NCBI GenBank assembly: GCA_943737045.1
Contig: CALSFV010000459.1
Location: 1-64,000, forward strand
Length of the DNA: 64,000 nucleotides
Direction: 5' to 3'
From: Parapristionchus giblindavisi
Lineage: Eukaryota > Nematoda > Chromadorea > Rhabditida > Diplogasteridae
Part shown: positions 1 through 9,800 of the stretch, piece by piece
Layout of the letters: each line of letters starts with the position of its first letter
How positions within the stretch are numbered: position 1 is the stretch's first letter
Translations under genes and position numbers: made by a program
Notes under the pieces: model-generated
Told to the model about the DNA's origin: nothing
Seen by the model: the letters and a program-made list of their open reading frames with translations, nothing else
Databases searched by the model: none

Positions 1-604
1 AGAAACGGATGGGAAATGTGCAATAAGTTTTGCAAGGGTTTGATCAAAAATTAGCGAGAAGCAGTTACTAGTGACATACTCTGGTATTTCCTACCAGACC
101 TCCGGTATCCCATTCGGAATTGGAATGAATGGAAATCAGATGAAAAAAAAGCTGTCAAATGTCTATAGGCTTCGAAAAAAACAGATAAATAAAATGGATA
201 ATTTGAGGGAGTTCTTCGTGATCGAATGGAGTGTAGTGGATGAACCTATATTCATACGTTCATATAATAGTTCCTTCCAAATCACACCGCCATGCATTTT
301 TTGAAAGACAGATCAAGTTTTTATCAAAAAAATATCTCACGGATGATCTTTGCGAAGATTAATTCATCCAAATCTCTTACATATCGTTTATGCAAGTGTC
401 TAGTGATATGCAAGAAGGTAGGGAGACTACTCATCTTTCCCTTAGCGTAGTGGTAAAGTTTCTGAATAGAAAGCGCATGGTCGCCGGTTCGAATCCTATT
501 GCCGAACTTTCCTATTTTCAAAAAGCGCGCCTTTGCCTGAGTTTGCTAGTATGATCCATTCATGATTCTAGCGATCAATAAGCTGAATTAGCATAAAATA
601 AATG
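1..604. other. Intergenic, no gene seen
   Basis: No coding exon with splice sites can be supported on either strand. The only structured piece is a tRNA-like B-box segment at about 464-516, listed separately. The rest is unique AT-rich sequence. Confidence 0.5.
464..516 (+). repeat. tRNA-like relic (degenerate tRNA or SINE head)
   Basis: The stretch has an A-box-like TAGCGTAGTGGTAAAG and a B-box GGTTCGAATCC at tRNA-like spacing. The 3' acceptor strand ATTGCCGA has no pairing partner upstream, and the T-stem (GCCGG against CCTAT) does not pair. I read it as a decayed tRNA or the head of a tRNA-derived SINE, not a working tRNA gene. Confidence 0.4.
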
Positions 605-1654
605 GTGTACGGTAGGGTGGCGAGAATGACTCTTGACTCACCGTTCCCACTGGCACTTTCTTGCGGTTTACCGAGAGAGGCGCATTTACGACCTCTCTCT
701 CGTTGACTCACTAATAATAAGGCCAAGAGATTGCGGTCGAATCAACAAAAAAAAAGATTCCTTCGTGACTCTTTTGCATTTTAGCGGATGTATAATCGAT
801 CAAAATATGCAAATCTGAATATTTTTGTAATCTACATGCCAAGGGCTATTGAAAGAGCATTCATTTGCCTGGCAAAAAAACATTTCAAAATTTCGTCGAT
901 TTCTCATGTTATTATGTTATTATTGTTATAATTATTGTTATGCATATCCATAAATATCTTTATGATGAATTCTATCACTTGCCCCCCCCCCCCCCCCCCC
1001 CCCCTGTATCTCTCAATCTATCACTCACTTCCTCTCCCTCTCCCTCTCCTTCCATGACCCTAAAGACTGAAGGCGGCATCTATAAAGAGTGTTAGGGAGA
1101 CAGTCTTTAGGGACGCGTATTGATCTCTTATGATCAAAATGGAGCGGAGTTGATTAACACATAAGAGGCTAGGTGTTGGCGTCTCGATTAGTTAACTATC
1201 CCGCACCCTCATGGCTACGCTACCGATGAGAGTGAATTCAATGAGCTATGTTCCGATGACGACGAGGAAGAACTTTAAATGTTTGAAAGTATTTTATGTA
1301 CATATTATATCATTTTAACATAATTCTCATCCCAATTCCTAAAAGTAAAGAAATGTAAAGGAATTATGGTACATGAGAAATCGACGAAATTTTAAAATGT
1401 TCTTTGACAGGCGAATTTATGCTCTTTCAATAGCCCTTGTCATGTAGATTACAAAAATATCCAGATTTGCATATTTTGACCACTTACATCCGCTAAAATG
1501 CAAAAGAGTCACGACAGAATCATTTTTTTGATTCGACCGTAACCTCTAAGCAAGGCAGCCAGGGGAATGGGTGAGTAGCTAGAGCGATGACTCACCAATT
1601 AGAGAGAGAGATAATAGATGAGTCAAGAGTTATTCTCGCCACCCTAGTGTACGG
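605..1654. mobile_element. hAT-like non-autonomous element with 8-bp TSD
   Basis: The element (613-1646, 1,034 bp) starts TAGGGTGGCGAGAAT and ends with the reverse complement ATTCTCGCCACCCTA. It is flanked by a perfect 8-bp direct repeat GTGTACGG at 605-612 and 1647-1654. An 8-bp duplication with a TAGGG-type terminus is typical of hAT elements. The arms stay complementary well inside the element. A poly-C tract lies at about 981-1004. No transposase frame is present. Confidence 0.8.
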
Positions 1655-2032
1655 TATGAAGAATAACTTTTGCTATCATTCTGTCTTCACAGTTTGTTCA
1701 CGAAAATATTCGCGGGAGTCCACCTTTAAGTCGTTGAAAAACTATTAAACATATCGGATCATGCCAAAATCCAGAATGCAATTAACTAGGGAATGGTTTT
1801 GTGATGGTTAAAATTACGGTTAGTGACTTACATAGCGATAATCAGCATGGTCGACTTAGTAAGAATCAACTTTCAAAAGTTGCTATTTATCGATTTTTTA
1901 AGCAAAACCCGTCACATATCCGCCGCAGGAAAGACTAGTAAGTGCCATACAATGCCTCTAACTTCACAAAGATCTTTGATCTTTGATCTTATTGGTTCGA
2001 GATGGGAACGAACTCTCAAACTATCCACTACA
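1655..2032. other. Intergenic 3' flank of gene Y
   Basis: No exon could be supported. Near 1,975-2,030 a tRNA-like stretch (minus strand: TAGTGTAGTGGATAG, then GTTCGTTCCC) abuts the inferred end of gene Y. It does not fold as a tRNA. Confidence 0.4.
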
Positions 2033-5000
2033 CTACATGATTCGTTTACTTCGTAATAAAAAACTATTTCTTTAAATAATAGATGAAAATGATAAACAGA
2101 ATACCTTGCTTTGAATATACATCGATGAGATCTATATACAGTATGATTTATAATTTGATATTTATTTCCTAATTGTTCAGCTTCTTTCATCATTTGTATT
2201 GTGATTCCATTAGAGAATGGAAATAGATCATATTTCCATTCACTATAATCAAATATTGAAATACCAATTCTATACTTATAACAAACAATTCAATACTTTT
2301 AAGGTATGAAAAAAAGCCATTTTTAAAATCAAAAATGAAAAATATTCGTTGATAGCAAAGATTCAATACAGTTATCATTTATAACTACTAGAGTATTCGA
2401 ATATTGAATAAAGAATCTTAAGCGACACAATACGAAATTATTTCAAAAGTGTTTGGGGAAATGAATTGTGCAGACTGAGCTGAAAGATGCTTAATAGTAA
2501 GCATACGAATTGCTGCCTCATTCGGATAAAATAGCGAAATGATTACATTTAAGCATACGTAAATGCTTATTAATAAGTTAAGAGACCGGCTCGGTAAGAC
2601 TCGATCATTTCGTCCCCCCGCCGGACATTCGCGAGGAATTTCGATCTCAATACTTTTATCATAGACACATACCGGGGGAAACCGATGAAAGTTATAGTGA
2701 AAATGCCCTTAGGCTCAAACCCGGCTCACATATCTTGCATTAAGTAAAATTTTTTAAAAAATCATAAAAAGCACTATCTGAGAGAATTCAATAACTGGAA
2801 TATTTTTTGGTATCGATGAAAAATGAATTTTTCTGTTTTATGTGTGATAATTGCAGGCTCCATAATTGAAGTACACTGGTACTTGGAAATTGCTTCCAAT
2901 TGAAAATTCGCTTCAGGGGGTGACCACACAACGATTTTTTTCTTTTCCTAAAAGGTTTATTTCGATGCCAATCGATTCGGGAGTAGGTGCAATGGACTCC
3001 TTGGCTAATTCTAAGAAACTATTGACCAGTGGAGTTTTTTGGTCAATGATCAACGAACGCCGGAATCGGGAATTTTCGAAAAAAATTTCACATTTAATTA
3101 ATTTTCACTAGTTCACCATAACAAGCCTACAACTTTTTATTTGCTTAGTATACGACTACTCCTCGTCTTCGGAGTACATCTATTTCCAGGTGCTGATTTC
3201 GCTGAAAATTGACATTTTTCGTAAATTGATCATTATTCCGTTGTTTGTTATTCATTATCGATAAAAATTGGATCGCTATACCATAGTATCATCTATACAA
3301 ACATACTAAAAATGAAGAGAAACGGTTGACTTTGAAGGAAGTTATTGCTGAAAAACCAAAATATCATAAAATGTTGACCAGCACTGAACCGTGCAGGTGC
3401 ACTCCAAAGACGTGGAGTAGTTATATACCTCAGTCATGTCAAGAACAGCGGTGAAATATGTTTAAAACTACCAAATTTCCAAATTAACCGATTTGGGATT
3501 ACTGTAGGTGCACACCATAATTACGATTTTCGTTATAAAAACGATGTTTTCAAAAAAAATGTATTTTTTAAAAATTATGATTTTTAAACTGAAGCTGTGT
3601 TATGATATGTAGAAGCGATTGAGCAAATAAAATGTTGTAGGCTTGTTATGGTGAACTAGTGAAAATTAATTAAATGTGAAATTTTTTTCGAAAATTCCCG
3701 ATTCCGGCGTTCGTTGATCATTGACCAAAAAACTCCACTGGTCAATAGTTTCTTAGAATTAGCCAAGGAGTCCATTGCACCCACTCCCGAATCGATTGGC
3801 ATCGAAATAAACCTTTTAGGAAAAGGCGCCAAATCGTTGTGTGGTCACCCCTTGAAGCGAATTTTCAATTGGAAGCAATTTCCAAGTACCAGTGTACTTC
3901 ACTCATTGAGCCTGTAATTATCACACATAAAACAGGAAAATTCATTTTTCATCGATACCGCACATATGTCGATTTTCTAAGATAGCGTGATATAACTTTT
4001 CAATCGCGATAGCTAGGACTTTTATTTCTTTTTATTGGTGAATAACATGTCATGCACTCTTACAAACACAGCTGAACAGTAATATCATATCGTTCTGGAT
4101 AAGTTTTTTCGTGTCTGATTTTAAGATTTTTCTTCTTATATCCTCGTTGAACAGATAGCGCAAGCACTGACATAGTACATATTGTAGCCCTGACAATTAT
4201 GTACATGATGGTCACATTCCCGTAGAAATCCAAGTTACTAAAATTTTGAAAATTGCAGCTGAATGTGAGATATGTGTAATTTGCAAAAATCGAAAATTAA
4301 ATTTCTTGTAAATCGCAAGAGTAAGAGGTAGCTTTATTATGTCATTATACTCGTAGTAATGCGAGTGCACAGGAAAAATATACAAGTAGACTCGGACTAC
4401 ATTTTTTTTAAATTAGAAAAAATCATTATTTTATTTTTATTTTTTCAACCCCCACATTCAGTCGACCGTCAAGGCAAGTCGATTCATAGGGCGAATGGTG
4501 GCTGTTGCATGTGCGTTTGTAGAAACGACTGCTACGTGAAGAATCGTCGTTTCGCAGATCTCGAATTTATTTTTTTAGTTATCAAACTTGAATATTAATA
4601 TGTTTCTTTCATATAAATCGGTTGGAAGGTAGCGTACTGCATCCAAAGCTGTACCATTTTTATCAGTAGGAGTATACGGTATTGAAATACCGTAATCGCC
4701 AGGAATCGCGAACTGATTTTTTTTCAGTCTACCCATGATTTTCAACCATGACCCGAGGTTCATGGTTGAGAATAGCCGAGGTCGAAAAATTCATGATGAT
4801 CCCAGACCAAATACTATTTGCTATTATATCAACAGTGGGCCAACTTTTATTTTTATGGATACCCTAGCTCGAATTACCGTAATAGTAATGCACGCACCTG
4901 AATTTTCCGAGAATTTCACCACATTATTATAGGATACGGTAGCTAGATTACGGTAATTCGAGCTATGGTATCCATAAAAATAAAAGTTGGTCCACTAGTA

Positions 5001-5965
5001 GTATTTGATCTCGGATAATCAAGAATTTTTCGACCTCAGCCATTCTCAACCATTAACCCCGGGTCATGGATGAGAATCATGGGTCGACTGAAAAAAATCA
5101 GTTCGCGATTCCTGGCGATTACGGTAGTTCAATACCGTATACTTCTACTGATAAAATGGTACAGCTTTGGATGGAGTACGCTACCTTCCAACCGATTTAT
5201 ATGAAAGAAACATATAAATATTCAAGTTTGATAACTAAAAAAATAAATTCGAGATCTTAGAAGTCCTAGCTATCGTGATCGAAAAGTTATGATTTTTTTA
5301 AAAATTTTACTTAATGCAAGATATGTGAGCCGGGTTTGAGCCTAAGGGCATTTTCACTATAACTTTCATCGGTTTCCCCCCGGTATGTGTCTATGATAAA
5401 AGTATTGAGGGCCAGATCGAAATTCCTCGCGAATGTCCGGCGGGGGGACGAAATGATCGAGTCTTACCGAGCCGGTCTCTTAAGCGTTTGCTTAAATGTA
5501 TGCGCATCTTTCGCTTATATTTAAGTATCCCTCATCTAAGCATATGATATGCTTAACTATAAGCGATCTTCTCGATAAGCAAAGGCGTAAGCAACGCGTT
5601 TGCTAAGCATCTTTCAGCTGAGTTCAGTGTTCTTTTAAGATCGATTACTTAGAAATTTTGTTTCTGAATAAGTAAATAAATATGATGATATTGAAATTAG
5701 AAACGACCATGAAATACAAATAAACTATAGAAATAAGTAAGAATGACCTTCTATAATACAGTTCTTTTGGTATATCTTTCTCATCTATTTTCCTTTTATC
5801 ACCTATGATTTGAGCTTCTTTAATGTATTGATGATATTCATTGAATGATTTATCTGATAAGAGAATGAATAGATTGATAAGAAGAAATGAATACTCACCA
5901 TACTTATTATGTTGTTCTTCTGAATTGATTAGATATGGAAAGAACAAAAGAAGACATAAATACAT
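2033..5965 (-). CDS. Gene Y: small putative secreted protein, family not recognised
   Basis: Four exons, read by hand: 5899-5965, 5748-5853, 2105-2269 and 2033-2069. All junctions are GT/AG, phases 1, 2 and 2 match, and the total of 375 nt closes on a stop (124 aa). The start was chosen because it opens a signal-peptide-like MYLCLLLFFPYLINS, followed at once by a charged segment EEQHNKY. The middle has two similar helices (YIKEAQIIGDK, MMKEAEQLGNK), the aromatic stretch IFDYSEWKYDLFPF and VYRSHRCIFKAR. The inferred last exon adds a basic tail. Introns 1 and 3 are 45 and 35 nt. Intron 2 (2270-5747) holds a 2.9-kb palindromic transposon. I do not recognise the family. The last exon is the least certain; the 2105-2269 exon is the strongest. 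Confidence 0.5.
2811..3961. mobile_element. Nested palindromic element with ~300-bp inverted arms
   Basis: The left arm starts TATCGATGAAAAATG at about 2811 and runs to about 3120. Its near-perfect reverse complement runs from about 3650 to CATTTTTCATCGATA at about 3961. The ~530-bp centre holds no reading frame of note. It splits the left arm of the larger foldback 2578-5483, so it is the younger insertion. Confidence 0.65.
4555..5260. repeat. Inner inverted repeat of the 2.6-5.5 kb foldback
   Basis: Sequence 4,565-4,790 is repeated inverted at about 5,040-5,245 (for example AGTTATCAAACTTGAATATT against its complement). A second inner pair at about 4,840-4,880 and 4,945-4,990 carries ATTACCGTAAT motifs. 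A diverged copy of the same piece lies at about 9,610-9,790 inside another palindrome. Confidence 0.6.
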
Positions 5966-6897
5966 TGATATTATTGATTAATTTGATGAATATTATATAT
6001 TGAAGAAGATTAAAAGTTTGAACTATCTTTATGATTGAACTATTGATACAATTGAACTGAACAATATGTGTGATAAGCAATGAAGGTAGACAAGAAGAGG
6101 AAAAGGATGGGAGGCAGAGGGAGAGAAGGAGAGGGAGGCAGAAGGAGAGAAGGAGAGGGAGAGGGAGGCAGAAGGAGAGAAGGAGAGGGAGAGGGAGGCA
6201 GAGGGAGAGAAGGAGAGGGAGAGGGAGGCAGAGGGAGAGAAGGAGAGGGAGAGGGAGGCAGAGGGAGAGAAGGAGAGGGAGAGGGAGGCAGAGGGAGAGA
6301 AGGAGAGGGAGAGGGAGGCAGAGGGAGAGAAGGAGAGGGAGAGGGAGGCAGAGGGAGAGAAGGAGAGGGAGAGGGAGGCAGAAGGAGAGGGAGAGGGAGG
6401 CAGAGGGAGAGAAGGAGAGGGAGAGGGAGGCAGAGGGAGAGGGAGGCAGAGGGAGAGGGAGGCAGAGGGAGAGGGAGGCAGAGGGAGAGGGAGGCAGAGG
6501 GAGAGAAGGAGAGGGAGAGGGAGGCAGAGGGAGAGAAGGAGAGGGAGAGGGAGGCAGAAGGAGAGGGAGAGGGAGGCAGAGGGAGAGAAGGAGAGGGAGA
6601 GGGAGGCAGAGGGAGAGAAGGAGAGGGAGAGGGAGGCAGAGGGAGAGAAGGAGAGGGAGAGGGAGGCAGAGGGAGAGAAGGAGAGGGAGAGGGAGGCAGA
6701 GGGAGAGAAGGAGAGGGAGAGGGAGGCAGAGGGAGAGAAGGAGAGGGAGAGGGAGGCAGAGGGGGAGAGAAAGGCAAATGGAAAGAGTGAGAATCTGAGG
6801 CAACATGAATAACTAATAAAGATGAATGAATAATGAGCAATGGTTAATCGATATCAATGTACTAGAATAGAATCCTAATGAAGAAGAAGGAAGATTA
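5966..6897. other. Region upstream of gene Y, mostly minisatellite
   Basis: The space between the gene Y start and the 3' end of gene Z is mostly the 30-bp GA-rich minisatellite. About 120 bp of unique AT-rich sequence remain on each side. Any promoter of gene Y would lie within or next to the tandem array. Confidence 0.5.
6088..6775. repeat. Purine-strand minisatellite, 30-bp unit
   Basis: About 23 copies of a 30-bp unit built from GAGGCAGAGGGAGAGAAGG and GAGAGGGAGAGG, with a few shortened units near 6,380-6,500. The plus strand is almost all purine, so triplex or other non-B structure is possible. Because 30 is divisible by three, several frames stay open for over 200 codons on both strands with 10-residue repeats ([20 protein letters not shown]). 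These are artefacts of the repeat. Confidence 0.95.
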
Positions 6898-9800
6898 TCA
6901 AAAATAGAATGGATTGATGAATATAATAATAAATGAAATGAATATAGATGATAATGAAGATCCATTACAGAATTGATTACCTTTACAGAAATATGATTCT
7001 CCTGAAGAAATTGTTTGTATAGATGAGATTAATGAATGAAATGTAATCTAACCTTTCACTTTTTCATTCTTAGTCCAATATAATTTGACATCCAATTCAC
7101 GAATCTGCAAATGTCATATTTAATTCATAATATCTACTTTATAGACTCTTAAGTCGTATTTTATATTTACGAATTTCATCAAAATCCACGTGTTGATTGG
7201 ACTTTCGAATATACAACTAACAGTATTGTTTATAGAATCGATTGATTAGTTCATCCGAATATAACTAAATGCCGTAAACACAACAAATATTAGTTGAAAT
7301 TGTTTTCTGAAGTTTTGACAAAATCACTATCTTTCGAAATTTTAATTTCTGAAGATTTTGTAAAAATAAAACTTTGCTCATATTTATATTCATGTTCACT
7401 GTCTCATCATTGACTCTTCCAAAACATTTACAAAATAATGAAAACTTGAGAAAAAAGTAATCAAAAATATTCATATACAGTACTGCAGAATCCCCCAGTG
7501 AAAATGGGCGGCCCGGGTGACCCGGGGAGCCCATGATTTTTTACGCTTTGAATGATGAATATCAGCCTTTCAAATTGTTTGCGTTGTTTTACTCCAGAGT
7601 TGACAGAATTTATTAAAGAAATTTTGGAATTTTATAAATTACGTAGCCTGAGAAAAAATATTAAAAATTATAATTTTTATTAAAACGCGTTCTCCATTAC
7701 AGCGGCGGGGCCATGGCACAATGTTTCAAAATCATTCTAGGTGACTCATATTTGATGGTTGGAGTCCCTAGGGGACGTATACACTTCAGTCAAAAAATTG
7801 ACCCAAATTATCGATTTTTGATCTACCAAAAGTCGAAAAATCAAAGTGTGATTTCCATGGCAAGTTATATACCGTTCGATAGAGGATCCAAAGATATATA
7901 AGAATACTAAGTTTCATAAGTTTTCACAACTCCATGTTCGAGAAATATCCGATTTTCCTCATTTTGACCAGGTTTTTTTGTTTTGATCTCATGGCATACT
8001 ATGCTACCATTATTTCCAGGGCATGGATTTTTGATATGTTATGTAAAAATGAATGGGCTATCCGAATATCACACTTATTTGGACCCGCTGTATGCCAGGC
8101 ATAGTGATATCGCCAGTCTTAGTGGTGAATTCTAACGCCCAAACGCCGACGCAGGTTCGAATCCTGGTCCGGGCCGAAATTTTTGCAATTTTTTTTCGGC
8201 TCAATTTTTACTTTAAATTATACTTTCATGCGTTTTACGTTGTTTTCATTAATTTACTGTACGAAATAACCATCAACATTATCAGAAATAATAAAAAACC
8301 GTATAACTGATATAGTATCTTCAAATAGTCATGGGACGGGCGAAAATAACGGTTTTTCGACAGTGCCACTTCTTTAAAATGCAATATTTTCAATTTTCTG
8401 ATAAAAGAAATAAATAAATCTACACTTGAACTTTTCAAATCTCGATAATCGTAACTTGTTTTAAAATTTTTTGACAAAGATCAAAGTTCAAAGTTCAAAG
8501 ATCAGAGATCAAAGTTCAGCAATCGAGTAAAAACTTTTGTGAACATTTCCAGATATATAGGAGCTTTGAAATTGAGAGATTTCATCAGAAGAGGAGGAGG
8601 GACGAGAGCACTGCAAGAGAAAAAGCCTAACAAGGGAAGTCAGCGGGGTCAGTCCAGGCGTTCGGGATGAGACATACGCCATTCGATAGGTCTCCAAAAA
8701 AAGAAGAACTTTTTCTATTGACCGTTTTTCCTGGCGACTCCTGGGCGCCAAGATATTTCCATATTAACCTCTCGCCTTCTCTCGTGTTGAAAGAACTACC
8801 AGTCTCTTGGCTCTTCGAAGAGATGAAGTGGTGGCCGAGTGGTACCAGCCTTGTCTCAAAATATTTAGCTCGTATTCCACTAAAGATTGGATAGAAGTGA
8901 TGGAAACTAGAGATCCGCAAACGTTCAGTCGCTCAGAAATGATTTCTCACTAATTAATGAATGAGAAATCGCGCGCACGGTATTCATATGATAATTAAAA
9001 AATTATTCGTGCAAAGTCGCGCAGTCGACTCATTCTCATTTATTTCAATTGAATTAGCGGTTAAAAACAACAGATATAAAGCATGAAAATGGCTTGAAAA
9101 TGATGCCCAAATGCGCGACTTTGCACGAAATTAAGAGTCAAAATCGCGCAGAATGACTTTTCATCATTTTAACGTCGAACATTGGTCGACCGGTCGTGCA
9201 ATTGCACGAATGCGGATCTCTAAAAAAACATAGATTTTGAGACGAGTCTCGTACTCACTCGGCCACCACTTTCTCTCTTCTTAGAGCCAAGAGACTGGTT
9301 GTTCTTTCAATAGCGTAGTCGCCAGGAAAAATGGTCAATAGAAAAAGTTCTTCTTTTTTTGGAGACCTATCGAATGGTGTATGTCTCATCCCGAAAGCCC
9401 GGACTGACGCCGATGACTTCCCTTGTAAGTCTAAGCCAGGTGCTGAAATAGAGTAGATCTCAGAATAACGTTTGATGCGGGTCTGAAAGGAATCATAACC
9501 AAAGCGAACTCAGCGCAATCATTATTTGATAATTTGCAAAGCTGCCTGCGGAAGAACCATAATTTTAGAATACATGCCTCTGAACGGTAGGGTCTCGTGT
9601 TACATTATCCAGAAAGATAAAAGTTGGCTCACTATTGATATAATGTCAACTAGTATTTGGTCTCGGAGCATCATGAATTTTTCGACTTGTCCATTCTCAA
9701 CCATGAAACCCAGGTCGACTGAAAAAAATCAGTTCGCGATTCCTCAGGGTTACGGTAGCACAATACCGTACACTCCTTCTTATAACAATGATACAGCTTT

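Larger units (their letters stand above)
2578..5483. mobile_element. TTAA-flanked foldback transposon, 2.9 kb
   Basis: Inverted arms begin GAGACCGGCTCGGTAAGACT after TTAA (2578-2581) and end with the complement before TTAA (5480-5483). The outer arms match by eye over about 180 bp (2582-2765 against about 5300-5479). TTAA on both sides would suit a piggyBac-type insertion, but the termini are not classical. The left arm is interrupted by at least two later insertions (about 2,766-3,990 and about 4,030-4,550). The outer flanks (about 2,485-2,510 and about 5,600-5,630, core GAGCTGAAAGATGCTTA) are also inverted copies, so the true element may be about 3.15 kb. It lies in an intron of gene Y. No coding capacity. 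Confidence 0.65.

Noticed and set aside
464..516. Functional tRNA gene
   Set aside because: A and B boxes are present, but neither the acceptor stem nor the T-stem pairs.
2866..3917. Paired open frames on the arms of the nested palindrome (for example SIPIDSGVGAMDSLANS)
   Set aside because: The same sequence is read from inverted arms of a transposon, with no domain and no splice structure.
5907..6840. Long open frames (236-299 codons) on both strands
   Set aside because: They are produced by the 30-bp minisatellite, whose period is divisible by three. Composition is pure repeat and there is no splice or start context.
6870..7043. Plus-strand exon-like sequence (KYDSPEEIVCIDEINE-stop)
   Set aside because: It is antisense to the last exon of gene Z, which has matching phase, cysteine pattern and anchor. 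The plus frame has no upstream exon in phase.
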